DNA from: Candidatus Obscuribacterales bacterium
Lineage (GTDB): Bacteria; Cyanobacteriota; Vampirovibrionia; Obscuribacterales; Obscuribacteraceae
Direction: 5' to 3'
Length of the DNA: 64,000 bases
Assembly: GCA_031292355.1 (NCBI GenBank)
Contig: JARLHI010000003.1
Location: 248,001 to 312,000, forward strand
Shown piece by piece: positions 1 to 8,205 of the stretch (within the stretch, counting starts at the first letter, position 1; each line of letters opens with the position of its first letter). The translations under genes and the position numbers were made by a program. Under the pieces are notes generated by a model, which was given only the letters and a program-made list of their open reading frames with translations, was not told where the DNA came from and ran no database searches.

Positions 1-1
1 C

Positions 2-529
2 AGCGTCATCTATCGAGACCTGGTGCAGGATTCTCTAGTACCACTTACAGATACTGTCATTTCAGCCATGTACACACCCCCTGAACAACGCACGGAAGCT
101 ATGTCATCGGATTACGCGACGCTGATAGATAAAAACGTACAAGAAGTCATTGATGCCGACATCTACGTCTTTGGCGTACCAATGTACAATTTCAGCGTGC
201 CTGGCGCCTTCAAAAGCTACATTGATCGTATTGTCGTGGTTGGACGCACTTTTAGTTACGGAGCCGACGGCTTGAAAGGACTTTTGCAAAACAAGAAAGC
301 TTTCATTCTTCGATCTTCAGGTTCAAATTTTGACGGACCTCCTTACGCCAGCATGGACTTCCACGAACCTTATCTACGGGCAATCTTCGGCTTCATTGGT
401 ATCTCTGACATAACCTTTGTAAAAGTTGACGGACACTCTGAAGAAGAAATCTCCGCAGCCATGAAGAAAGCCAAAGAACAGATCGATCATCTCACTGCCG
501 AACAAAAACTAGTTTCAGCGGGTCGTTAA
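2..529 (+). CDS. FMN-dependent NADH-azoreductase family protein, 5' truncated by window edge
   Basis: The reading frame is open from base 2, so the gene begins upstream of the window; the GTG at 23 is internal. The protein matches the AzoR/flavodoxin-like quinone reductase family: the segment MYNFSVPGAFKSYIDR is the FMN-phosphate/isoalloxazine loop, followed by a GRTFSYGADGLKGLL segment and an ILRSSG strand typical of AzoR. The C-terminal half with the conserved FGFIGI helix is present. Family members reduce azo compounds and quinones with NADH in the cytoplasm using FMN. Only the N-terminal FMN-binding loop is missing. It is followed by a 130-bp gap and the YceI gene, with no sign of an operon. 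Confidence 0.85.
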   Translation, partial: SVIYRDLVQDSLVPLTDTVISAMYTPPEQRTEAMSSDYATLIDKNVQEVIDADIYVFGVPMYNFSVPGAFKSYIDRIVVVGRTFSYGADGLKGLLQNKKAFILRSSGSNFDGPPYASMDFHEPYLRAIFGFIGISDITFVKVDGHSEEEISAAMKKAKEQIDHLTAEQKLVSAGR

Positions 530-665
530 CTTCGCATAAAACTTGAACACCAGAGACGCTATATGCATTAGTCTGTCTCTGGTAGTTCAATATGCGGTTG
601 CAAACAGCTTCTCTGTTGGAACTGAAAAGATATTCGTACACTAGTTATTTTGATTCGGAGAATTC

Positions 666-1316
666 ATGAAGTACAACGCTCAATCTTTAATTGGTCTTTC
701 TGTGTTCGCGATCAGTCTGGTCGGTTTTCAGTCGGTTTCTGCCATCGAACAAACCGCCGCAAAAACCGCGACTGCATGGAAGCTAGATCCTGCTCACACA
801 TCGGTTCGATTCACAATTCAGCACATGATGGTGTCGAAAGTTCCTGGCGCCTTCGCCAAAGTTTCTGGCACCGCCAAGTACGACGGCAAGGATTTGAAAA
901 ACGCTTCAGCTGATGCCACCATCGACACAACCAGCATCAACACCAATGAAGAACATCGTGATGCTCATTTAAAGAGTCCCGATTTCTTCGACGTCGCTAA
1001 ATTCCCAACGATCACCTTCAAATCGTCGAAAGTGACACCAGAAGCAAATGGCAATTTCAAATTGACCGGCGCATTAACAATGCACGGCGTCACTAAAGAC
1101 GTCACACTCGATTGCGAAAAACTGGCAACACCAGTCAAAGACGCTAAAGGACATCTCCATAGCGGAACATCAGCTACAACCACCATCAACCGCAAAGATT
1201 TCGGTTTGACATTCAACAAGGCGCTGGATAACGGCGGCACAATGCTCGGCGACGACGTTAAAGTTAACATCGACGTCGAACTCGTTGAAGCCGAAGACGA
1301 AAAAGCGAAAAGCTAA
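666..1316 (+). CDS. YceI family periplasmic protein
   Basis: 216 residues with a signal peptide (about residues 1-26, ending VSA) followed by a single YceI lipocalin-like domain: WKLDPAHTSVRFTIQHMM at the start, then SPDFFDVAKFPTITFKS and LTMHGVTKDVTL, all hallmarks of the family. YceI proteins form a beta-barrel that binds a polyprenyl or other amphipathic ligand in the periplasm; the physiological role is not settled. A GGAG ribosome site lies 4-7 bases before the ATG. An intrinsic terminator follows the stop, so it is probably a single-gene unit. The acidic/lysine-rich C-terminal tail is probably disordered. Confidence 0.93.
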   Translation: MKYNAQSLIGLSVFAISLVGFQSVSAIEQTAAKTATAWKLDPAHTSVRFTIQHMMVSKVPGAFAKVSGTAKYDGKDLKNASADATIDTTSINTNEEHRDAHLKSPDFFDVAKFPTITFKSSKVTPEANGNFKLTGALTMHGVTKDVTLDCEKLATPVKDAKGHLHSGTSATTTINRKDFGLTFNKALDNGGTMLGDDVKVNIDVELVEAEDEKAKS

Positions 1317-1350
1317 TCTCCTTTCGGATTTTAAGAATGCTAGAAAAGAG

Positions 1351-1380
1351 AGCGTGCATCATAAGTGGTGCACGCTTTTT
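1351..1380. terminator. Bidirectional intrinsic terminator between yceI-like gene and argH
   Basis: A perfect 8-bp stem, AGCGTGCA (1351-1358) with TGCACGCT (1369-1376), closes a 10-base loop. It is followed by five T on the plus strand and preceded by an A-rich stretch that gives T-rich RNA on the minus strand. It lies between two convergent genes and can serve both. Confidence 0.8.
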
Positions 1381-1402
1381 GCTTGTGATGGTCATCAAAG
1401 AC

Positions 1403-2770
1403 TCAGGTCTTAGTTTTCACTTTCTCTAGAGCCGACTTTACGCTGGCCGGCGCCGTACTGCCGCCAGAGCGCTTCGCTTTGACCGATCCAAGGGGATCAA
1501 ATAACACAAATACTGTTTCTGTAAATTGCGGCGCAAAGCTTTGAAAATCCGCGAGTGACAGTTGCGAAAGCAGCAAATTCTTTTTTTGCGCATAGGCAAC
1601 TAAAGACGAAACCGCTTCATGCGCTTGACGAAACGGACAACCTTTTTCCACCAAAAATTCCACTAAATCGGTACTCATCATGCCAGGATCGCTTGCGGCC
1701 TCAAGCATTTGGTCTGGGCAAACAGACATATTGTCGACAACAACAGCCATCACTTTCAGGGCAAGGCATAAGTCTTTGCCCACTTTGATGGCAGGCGGCT
1801 TGGTTTCTTGCAAGTCGCGATTATAACCAAGTGGCAATCCTTTTAAAGTAGTCATCACATTAATCAGCTCGCCCAGCATGCCACCAGCTTTTCCTCTCAC
1901 CAGTTCAACTGGATCTGGATTTTTCTTTTGCGGCATCAAGCTCGAAGCAGTGGTGACAGCATCGGCAAATTTGACGAAGCCAAATTCACTGCTTGCCCAG
2001 ATAATCAATGTTTCTGCCAGTTGAGATAAATGAATAGCAGTCATCGCACTATCAAATAAAAATTCGGCGACAAAATCTCGATCGCTGACTGCGTCCATAG
2101 AATTTGTAAAGCAGGCTGGCAGTTCGAGTAACGAAGCCGAAAAAGCAGGCTTTATTGGCAATGAAGTACCAGCCTGCGCACCAGCTCCAAGAGGCGATAC
2201 AGCCGTGCGCACACGGGCATCAATAAAGCGACTCTTGTCTCTTTCTAGCATGGTCACAAAAGCATGCATAGAATGAGCGAACAAGACTGGCTGGGCGCGC
2301 TGCAAATGTGTGTAGCCCGGCATGACTACATCGATATTGGCAAGACCTGATTTGGCTAGACAAGATTGCAGATGGGTCAGCAAAATCATAATCGCATCAA
2401 TTTGAGTGAGCACAAACAAGCGCAAATCGAGAGCAACTTGATCGTTTCTGCTCCTTGCAGTATGCAGCCTGAGGGCATCTTCTCCAATTAATTCCTCCAG
2501 TTTCTTTTCGACATTCATATGAACATCTTCAAAGACAGGATTAAGTACAAATTCTTTTTTTTCGGCGAGTACGAGAATTTGTTTGAGCCCCTGTTCAATA
2601 TTTGCGCCCTGAGCTTTGCTCAAAATGCCAACCTCGGCAAGCATCGCCGCATGAGCGATGCTGCCTTTGATGTCCACTTCAACGAGCGCCTGGTCAGCAT
2701 CAACTGAACCGACGAAAGCAGTCAGAGTTTCATTAAGCTGTTGGCTGAAGGCTTTTCTCAGTACTTGCAT
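1403..2770 (-). CDS. argH: Argininosuccinate lyase
   Basis: Cleaves argininosuccinate to arginine and fumarate, the last step of arginine synthesis, as a cytoplasmic homotetramer of the fumarase/aspartase superfamily. The superfamily signature SSLMPQKKNPDP is present, with the mobile catalytic loop and the HTARSRNDQVA segment typical of ArgH. At 455 residues it is near the usual 455-470, though the N-terminal WGGRF motif of many homologues is absent. The ATG has a GGAG site about 9 bases upstream and overlaps the end of argG by 38 bp, so the two are translated from one message. Expression is presumably set by the attenuator upstream of argG. Confidence 0.96.
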   Translation of the reverse strand: MQVLRKAFSQQLNETLTAFVGSVDADQALVEVDIKGSIAHAAMLAEVGILSKAQGANIEQGLKQILVLAEKKEFVLNPVFEDVHMNVEKKLEELIGEDALRLHTARSRNDQVALDLRLFVLTQIDAIMILLTHLQSCLAKSGLANIDVVMPGYTHLQRAQPVLFAHSMHAFVTMLERDKSRFIDARVRTAVSPLGAGAQAGTSLPIKPAFSASLLELPACFTNSMDAVSDRDFVAEFLFDSAMTAIHLSQLAETLIIWASSEFGFVKFADAVTTASSLMPQKKNPDPVELVRGKAGGMLGELINVMTTLKGLPLGYNRDLQETKPPAIKVGKDLCLALKVMAVVVDNMSVCPDQMLEAASDPGMMSTDLVEFLVEKGCPFRQAHEAVSSLVAYAQKKNLLLSQLSLADFQSFAPQFTETVFVLFDPLGSVKAKRSGGSTAPASVKSALEKVKTKT

Positions 2771-3953
2771 GCTTCTGGCTCCATGTAGAAAGTCTTAAAC
2801 CATTGATATTGATAAAACCACCGGCATCAGCTGGATTAAATGCCGACATATTTTCAAAGCTCGTTTGCTTTTCACTATATAGCGATTGCGGCGATTTGCG
2901 TGCCACCACCATCGATGTCCCTTTATACAATTTGATTTTCGCTGTGCCTGTAACAAACTTTTGACTTTCCACAACGAAGCCTCGCAAAAGCTCTGCTTCA
3001 GGCGCAAACCAGAAACCGTTATAAGTCAGTTCGGCGATTTTGATAGCCAGCGATTCTTTTAAATGTGCAACTTCACGGTCTAATACAATTGACTCGATTG
3101 CTTTATGCGCTTGCATTAGCACTGTCGTTCCTGGTGTTTCATAAACTCCGCGACATTTTATGCCAACAAAACGATTTTCCACAATGTCAATTCGTCCGAC
3201 GCCGTGAGCAGCTGCAAGCGTGTTGATCTCATTCATCAAAGCGACTGGTCCCAGGGTCTGGCCGTTGATAGCAACCGGACACCCTTCTTCGAAATCAACA
3301 GTGACAAATTCAGCCTCAGCAGGAGCCTTTTCGGGTGCTGTCGTCCATAAGTACATATCTTCTGTTGCTTCGTTCCAGGTATTTTCCAGAATGCCGCCTT
3401 CATAGCTGATATGCATCAAATTGGCATCCATTGAATAAGGCTTTTCTTTGGTTATTGGTAATGGAATGCCATGTTTTTCGGCATAATCAAACAAATCGCT
3501 GCGCCCGGTAAATTCCCATTCTCTCCAGGGAGCGATGACTTTTAAATGCGGCGCTAGCGCTTTCATCGTCAGTTCAAAGCGAACCTGGTCGTTGCCCTTT
3601 CCGGTTGCTCCATGAGCAATATAGTCGCAGCCTTCTTTTAACGCTGCCTCGACCATACCTTTAGCAATGCAGGGCCGGGCAAGCGACGTGCCCATGAGGT
3701 AAACGGTTTCGTAGACGGCGTTAGCTTGAATCGATGGAAATATATAGTCTTGGACGAATTCTTTTTTCAAATCATCGATTATGCATTTTTCGGCGCCCGT
3801 TTTTAATGCCTTGGCTTTAACCGCTTCAAAATCTTCCTCCTGGCCGACGTCAGCGCAATAAGCGATGATCGGAGCATCGTATTTTTCTTTAAGCCAGGTC
3901 AAAATGCAGGAAGTGTCTAGTCCGCCGCTGTATGCCAGTAATATTTTCTTCAT
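2733..3953 (-). CDS. argG: Argininosuccinate synthase
   Basis: Joins citrulline and aspartate with ATP to make argininosuccinate. The N-terminal PP-loop ATP pyrophosphatase motif AYSGGLDTS is intact, as are ARPCIAKGMVEAA and HGATGKGNDQVRFE, which bind citrulline/aspartate. About 406 residues, normal length. I chose the ATG at 3953 because GGAG sits 5 bases upstream (3959-3962); the in-frame GTG at 3959 would overlap that site. First gene of an argG-argH operon, preceded by about 200 nt of leader containing an Arg-rich upstream reading frame and a terminator. The C-terminus overlaps the argH start. Confidence 0.97.
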   Translation of the reverse strand: MKKILLAYSGGLDTSCILTWLKEKYDAPIIAYCADVGQEEDFEAVKAKALKTGAEKCIIDDLKKEFVQDYIFPSIQANAVYETVYLMGTSLARPCIAKGMVEAALKEGCDYIAHGATGKGNDQVRFELTMKALAPHLKVIAPWREWEFTGRSDLFDYAEKHGIPLPITKEKPYSMDANLMHISYEGGILENTWNEATEDMYLWTTAPEKAPAEAEFVTVDFEEGCPVAINGQTLGPVALMNEINTLAAAHGVGRIDIVENRFVGIKCRGVYETPGTTVLMQAHKAIESIVLDREVAHLKESLAIKIAELTYNGFWFAPEAELLRGFVVESQKFVTGTAKIKLYKGTSMVVARKSPQSLYSEKQTSFENMSAFNPADAGGFININGLRLSTWSQKHASTEKSLQPTA

Positions 3954-4005
3954 CGCCACTCCATCTATATCTATTTATAAAAGTGATAATTGCAATTTTC
4001 AGTGC

Positions 4006-4111
4006 AAAAAAAATCCCGGATCGTTAAACCCGGGAGATGATTCGATTTTGGTGCTAATGCTTAGCTCAAATCGTGCCCGGGTTCGAGGAGAATCCGCGGC
4101 GGCGACGATTT
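4006..4111 (-). promoter_or_regulatory. Putative arginine-responsive transcription attenuator of argGH
   Basis: On the minus strand three mutually exclusive pairings can be drawn. Terminator: TCCCGG (4035-4030) with CCGGGA (4019-4014), followed by eight T (4013-4006). Antiterminator: AACCCGGG (4083-4076) with CCCGGGTT (4034-4027), 8 perfect base pairs that consume the terminator's 5' arm. Protector: AAATCGT (4111-4105) with ACGATTT (4074-4068), which encloses the antiterminator arm and overlaps the first Arg codon of the leader peptide. A ribosome stalled on the Arg codons (4107-4096) would open the protector, free the antiterminator arm and let polymerase reach argG. A small hairpin GCTAA-TGC-TTAGC lies between. 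Pairings were read by eye; no energies were computed. Confidence 0.8.
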
Positions 4112-4143
4112 TGATTTAAGGACAAACTGTTGGAAGGCAACAT
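4066..4143 (-). CDS. Putative arg leader peptide, 25 aa with four consecutive Arg codons
   Basis: Starts at ATG (4143-4141) and ends at TGA (4068-4066). Residues 13-16 are Arg, encoded CGT CGC CGC CGC (4107-4096); the downstream part of the frame contains the antiterminator arm. An AGGTG ribosome site lies about 11 bases upstream, and the predicted promoter would start the RNA about 22 nt before the ATG. The position in front of argG, run of cognate codons and overlap with an attenuator are the known pattern of ribosome-mediated attenuation (trp, his, leu leaders). The peptide itself likely has no function beyond being translated. Confidence 0.8.
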   Translation of the reverse strand: MLPSNSLSLNQNRRRRGFSSNPGTI

Positions 4144-4159
4144 TTCTGCAAACACCTGA

Positions 4160-4201
4160 GTAATCTTTCAGCAGATTACAGGCGTTATCGGGCACTGTCA
4201 A
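4160..4201 (-). promoter_or_regulatory. Predicted argGH promoter with dyad over the -10
   Basis: On the minus strand, -35 TTGACA (4201-4196) is consensus, the spacer is 17 bases and the -10 is TAATCT (4178-4173), a weak match. The start would fall near 4166. A perfect 7-bp inverted repeat GTAATCT/AGATTAC (4160-4166 and 4173-4179) covers the -10 and start, so it could be an operator or an early RNA hairpin. It does not resemble the ARG box of E. coli ArgR. Confidence 0.55.
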
Positions 4202-4356
4202 TAGATTGTAGTAATAAAAGAAGTAGTCTTATTGCTTAGCTTGTCGGCTGGAACCTCAGCAAAGCCACCCACGTCTTGACGACAAGTGCGAATCGAAATT
4301 CGCAAAGTTAACAGCTTACTGTTTAACAAATCAAAAAGAATAGGGGAGTTGAGTAT

Positions 4357-4986
4357 ATGAAATTTATGGCAGCGATTTTGGCAGCATCATTTGTCATCGG
4401 CAGTGCAGTTAATGCAGCTAGAGCCGAGGAAACCACAACCACGACGACAACCACCAGTCAAACATTTGCATTGCAGGCGGGCGCTAGCTACGTGGTTGTC
4501 GACCCAACCACTGGCCTATCTCGCGGTGTATACGATCCAGTGACCAGAATGATAAACGGTCGGCCAGTTCCTGCTGGATATTATGTTATCGATCAAACCA
4601 GTGGCAAAACAATGGCGACAGTTGACGCATCAGGCAACCTGGTCACTCTCAGTACCATTCCAACTGCATTGCCTGAACACTTCATGGTCGTCGACAACAA
4701 TCTTGTTTATTTTGCTTCAGATTATGCTCTGCGTCGTGCAAAAATCGAACGACGCATGAACGACGAGTATACCGCGGGCAAATTGTCCAAAGACCAGGTT
4801 GCTGATCTAAACAACAAGCTCAGCGAAATTGCTTCTTTGGACAGCAAGCGCAACAGTAAAGGTGAACTGAAAAGCGGTACCCGCAGACGCATTGAAAAAG
4901 ACTTTGATGCAGTCCAGAGCAAAATGGATAAAGACATCGCCTTGATCAATGAAAAGCGTGCAAAAATTGGTATCCGCGTCAACTAA
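4357..4986 (+). CDS. Secreted protein of unknown function
   Basis: 209 residues with a clear signal peptide (about 1-23, cleavage after ARA), then a Thr-rich stretch (eight T in a row), a central region with short glycine-containing turns, and a basic, charged helical C-terminal third (about residues 120-209). I do not recognise a family. GGGGAG lies about 9 bases before the ATG. The 150 bases upstream contain several short inverted repeats (CTTGTCG/CGACAAG enclosing GCTG/CAGC; GCGAAT/ATTCGC; GTTAACAG/CTGTTTAAC), so the message may have a structured 5' region. Divergent from argGH. Confidence 0.8.
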   Translation: MKFMAAILAASFVIGSAVNAARAEETTTTTTTTSQTFALQAGASYVVVDPTTGLSRGVYDPVTRMINGRPVPAGYYVIDQTSGKTMATVDASGNLVTLSTIPTALPEHFMVVDNNLVYFASDYALRRAKIERRMNDEYTAGKLSKDQVADLNNKLSEIASLDSKRNSKGELKSGTRRRIEKDFDAVQSKMDKDIALINEKRAKIGIRVN

Positions 4987-5008
4987 TTGACGCTCCAATC
5001 AAAAAGAA

Positions 5009-7234
5009 CTAAAGCGAAACGTCGGCGTTGAATCCAATTTCTACGCCGTCTTTTGCTTGCTTGGTGACAACATTTTCAACACTCAGCGTTTGCATCGATG
5101 CACGCTTTTGTTTGAACAAATCTATTTTGCCATCGTAATTTAAAGTGACTGGTTTCATCTTTTTGATCAAACCGACGATAATCGAACGTTCCGTGCCAGC
5201 GAACAGACCTTTAGAAACATCGTCCCAGTCTAGATTCACATCATCTGGCGGAGGCAGAGTTATGCCGACTTGATAGGTCAAACCACTGTCAGCGAGGCAT
5301 TTATTCGGAATGAATTTGAATGAAAATTTGCCTTTACCCTGCAAGTGGCCAGTCGCCGACCAGGGGCATTCTTCCCATTTCTTCGTCTTTTTTATGACTG
5401 ATAGCATGCCACCTTTTTCTACAGTGCCATCGACTTCGACATCGCAATTTCCAGAAAAGCTCTCCTCATTAGGGTTGGACCACTGCACTTTATCGATTGC
5501 CAGTTTCTTCACCAGCAATTTGTTAATAACGGCATCGCGATATCGCCACTTCTGATTCTTCAAAACAATTTTGTCCATTTTGTATTCTTTATTTTGCGGC
5601 AATTGGTCGGTGATAGTGGCAAGCAATGCCTCGTCTGGCACGGTAATTGAGCAGGTTTTAAAACGAGCAAGCGACTTGCCACTCTTTGAAGATAAATCGA
5701 TAGCACCGACTTTAACGTCGATTGGATTGTTACCAAGAATTGCACATTTATCGAGAGTCAGTGACAAGTCGCTATTCAACTCGATTTCTTTATCGACTAC
5801 AACATGGACGTTGCCCTTGACGTTACTCAAATGCAATTTGGTCTTGGCTCCAATTAAATCTGCAGCTCCTGCCTTAATTGCAAGTGGTAATGAAAAATGC
5901 ATGCCGGCCGAATCTTTGTTGAGATTGAAATCCTTTCCATCTGGAATCGATAGGGTTGATCCAGGCGCCGTAATCAGTTTAAAACTGCGCTTGCCGTTAG
6001 ACCAGGAAACTTGATGCAGCTGTGCCACTCCATTGTCCATAAAAAAGCCCAGATCACCTTGCTTGTCCAGACTAACCGGTCCGACGTTGGCGTCGGTAGT
6101 CAAAACTTCGACATGTGAATTGGGTCGATTGATATGCAGTTCCATGGTGGCTGCTGGATAAGCTTTAGCTGTTGACCACAGATACTCTCGTCCTGCTTCA
6201 CGTGTGTCTATCTGCAGTTTTGAATTAATTACTTCCTTGAAAGCAGCAGTTAGAACCATTTTTGGATTTTTGAGATACAACTTCGCCTTCAACAAATCAA
6301 GATCTGCCAAAGCATGCAAATCCCCATGGTCAGCGCCTTCAGTCTTTTCGAAGGTGAAACGTTTGAACGTCAAAATAGCGTCGCCCGTGACATTGCACTG
6401 TTTTGTTTTCCCAAATCTGTACGTCACGCCTTGAACATTCAGCGGTTTCAAATTCTTGTCGGTGGAGAGGCTGAAGATGCCATTTTTTCTCTTCGCTAAA
6501 AAGACAAAATCAGTATCACCATCATTGAATTCTATATCGACTTTTTTGCCTTCATATTTGCAGCCCTTTGCAAATTTGATGTCCAGCAAACATTGCCCCT
6601 CATAACTCAGGTCTTCATTGAGTTTGACATTCGTAAATAACACCCGGGAGTCTTTGTCGCAATTTATGTGCAAACGACCAAGGTCAAATTTCGCGTCTGG
6701 TCTTAAATCTATTGTGGCTTCTTGTGCCACCATTGTCTTGAGAATATTGCGAAAGTCGCCACCACCACTTTGATCGACCGCTTGATACTGCAGGACATTG
6801 AATAAGAAATAACCAAGAGCCTTAACGAGATCAACGTCAGCAGTGGCTTTCCCATTTTCTAACAAAATCGTTTGCGGCATTGGTACTGCCGACAATATCA
6901 GTGGTTTTGACGTTATTAGTTTGCCGGTGGCTACGCCCGTATTGATTTTGCCCGGCTCTTCAATTGGTAAATTTAAATCGAATATGAAAGTAGTGTCCGG
7001 CTCACATTTGAGTGGAACGCCCTTGACGGTGAAAGTACCAGCGTTGAATGTTCCAGAAGCCTTGACATGAAAACTCTGACTGGCGTCAGAAATGCGCTTA
7101 AATAACGGGTCTTTTACCTCTACTGTAAAAGCAGCAGGCAGCGTCTTTTTCTCTAGACGTGAACAGCTTGCAAGACACAGAAAACTGACTAACAGAGCAA
7201 GCCAAACTGATATCAAACGATCCACTGATGACAT
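5009..7234 (-). CDS. Large lipoprotein of unknown function, beta-rich
   Basis: 741 residues with a lipoprotein signal: hydrophobic helix followed by the lipobox LASC at about residues 21-24. The rest has no membrane segment and is dominated by alternating hydrophobic/polar strands with repeated phrases such as KFDLGRLHINCD and FKRFTFEKTEG, reminiscent of the long beta-taco repeats of AsmA/YdbH-like periplasmic proteins. That resemblance is to general pattern only; no family motif was identified. It would be anchored in a membrane facing the periplasm. Convergent with the secreted protein before it, with 22 bp between stops. Confidence 0.8.
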   Translation of the reverse strand: MSSVDRLISVWLALLVSFLCLASCSRLEKKTLPAAFTVEVKDPLFKRISDASQSFHVKASGTFNAGTFTVKGVPLKCEPDTTFIFDLNLPIEEPGKINTGVATGKLITSKPLILSAVPMPQTILLENGKATADVDLVKALGYFLFNVLQYQAVDQSGGGDFRNILKTMVAQEATIDLRPDAKFDLGRLHINCDKDSRVLFTNVKLNEDLSYEGQCLLDIKFAKGCKYEGKKVDIEFNDGDTDFVFLAKRKNGIFSLSTDKNLKPLNVQGVTYRFGKTKQCNVTGDAILTFKRFTFEKTEGADHGDLHALADLDLLKAKLYLKNPKMVLTAAFKEVINSKLQIDTREAGREYLWSTAKAYPAATMELHINRPNSHVEVLTTDANVGPVSLDKQGDLGFFMDNGVAQLHQVSWSNGKRSFKLITAPGSTLSIPDGKDFNLNKDSAGMHFSLPLAIKAGAADLIGAKTKLHLSNVKGNVHVVVDKEIELNSDLSLTLDKCAILGNNPIDVKVGAIDLSSKSGKSLARFKTCSITVPDEALLATITDQLPQNKEYKMDKIVLKNQKWRYRDAVINKLLVKKLAIDKVQWSNPNEESFSGNCDVEVDGTVEKGGMLSVIKKTKKWEECPWSATGHLQGKGKFSFKFIPNKCLADSGLTYQVGITLPPPDDVNLDWDDVSKGLFAGTERSIIVGLIKKMKPVTLNYDGKIDLFKQKRASMQTLSVENVVTKQAKDGVEIGFNADVSL

Positions 7235-7311
7235 AACGAAACTACCGCAAACAGTTGAACAAATACTTGCTTAGCTTACTCGTTTACGAGGCAAGCAGTA
7301 CACCTTGCCGC

Positions 7312-7962
7312 CTATTTGACTAGTTTTTTTGCATCCACGGACAATGTTTCGGCTGGCTCTTTGCTGAAGCTCGCGGCGTTTCGCTCTGAACCAACTGAAG
7401 TCTCAGCCCCCGTACCGGCGGCAATGTCATTATTTGTGGCGGAGGAATCTGACGGCAGTTTTGCTAGTCTGCTGTCAGCGTATTCAGTGACTACGCGCTG
7501 ATATTTGCGAAATATAGGCCACCAACGCTTTTGATGATGCAATCTGAATTCATCATCCATCTGAGCAGCTGTCCAGTGTTGATCGACCATACGCATAGCA
7601 GCAATATAAACTCCAGTGCGATCCATATCAATTTCACAGGAAGCATATATAGGTTGTTGTTTGGGATCATTGACGATGCTGCGGAATTGATCAAACTGAT
7701 CAGCACTTGGTGTCTTGAAAACACCAGTTTTAATTTGCACCCACTTCATACCAAGTTTCTGACAGAGTCGTTCTTTGTCGTGCTCTGGATTCGTACGCAG
7801 TGAAATAATCGTCTTTACGCCTTTATCGTGCAGCGCATAGATATCTTTGACTTTGGGATCCGGTCCTCTATATAGAACAGGTGTCACTTGCTCGCTCACA
7901 CAATGGACTAGTGGCGCATAGAGAAAGGCAAACTGTATAGCTATATTTTGCAGAAAGTTCAA
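7312..7962 (-). CDS. Dual-specificity (Siw14/PFA-DSP-like) protein phosphatase homologue
   Basis: Contains YRGPDPKVKDIYALHDKGVKTIISLR, the entry segment of atypical dual-specificity phosphatases, and the Cys-x5-Arg signature loop as SCEIDMDRTG (about residues 108-117). The Cys and Arg are present, but the His that normally precedes the Cys is Ser, which usually lowers Cys acidity. The N-terminus is hydrophobic and may be a signal peptide or anchor. The C-terminal 50 residues are low-complexity and probably disordered. Start TTG at 7962, supported by AGAGG 8 bases upstream. Substrate unknown; related enzymes act on phosphotyrosine or inositol pyrophosphates. Confidence 0.75.
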   Translation of the reverse strand: MNFLQNIAIQFAFLYAPLVHCVSEQVTPVLYRGPDPKVKDIYALHDKGVKTIISLRTNPEHDKERLCQKLGMKWVQIKTGVFKTPSADQFDQFRSIVNDPKQQPIYASCEIDMDRTGVYIAAMRMVDQHWTAAQMDDEFRLHHQKRWWPIFRKYQRVVTEYADSRLAKLPSDSSATNNDIAAGTGAETSVGSERNAASFSKEPAETLSVDAKKLVK

Positions 7963-8086
7963 AGTCAGGTCCTCTGTGTACGATACCTACTCAATTAAGA
8001 CATATGCATTGATGAGACGCAGATTCAGTCAAAAAGTAGCCCATACAAATGATCATTTTTTTGAACGATCATTAATTTCCAGGCCC

Positions 8087-8141
8087 TTGTAATTGAATGA
8101 ATTCATTCAGTATACTACTCGTTAATGAATGAATTCATTCA
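8087..8141 (+). promoter_or_regulatory. Promoter with two identical TetR-type operators
   Basis: -35 TTGTAA (8087-8092), 18-bp spacer, -10 TATACT (8111-8116). The perfect palindrome TGAATGAATTCATTCA occurs twice: at 8094-8109, filling the spacer, and at 8126-8141, just past the expected start. Centres are 32 bp apart, about three helical turns. It drives the DoxX-TetR operon, so autoregulation by the TetR protein encoded at 9320 is the obvious reading. A further inverted repeat, AATGATC/GATCATT, lies at 8048-8073. Confidence 0.8.
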
Positions 8142-8205
8142 AACGGTTCTATAGAAAACCCACTGGACGTATTCTTCTGGGCTTATGGTGAAAAGGGGAG
8201 GACAA

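Noticed and set aside
650-913. 87-residue frame overlapping the YceI gene start
   Set aside because: Shadow of the YceI gene in another frame; YceI has the ribosome site and family motifs.
4014-4110. tRNA-like look (GGTTCGA with flanking stems) upstream of argG
   Set aside because: No acceptor stem or proper anticodon arm can be built. The segment is explained by the Arg leader frame and its alternative hairpins on the minus strand.
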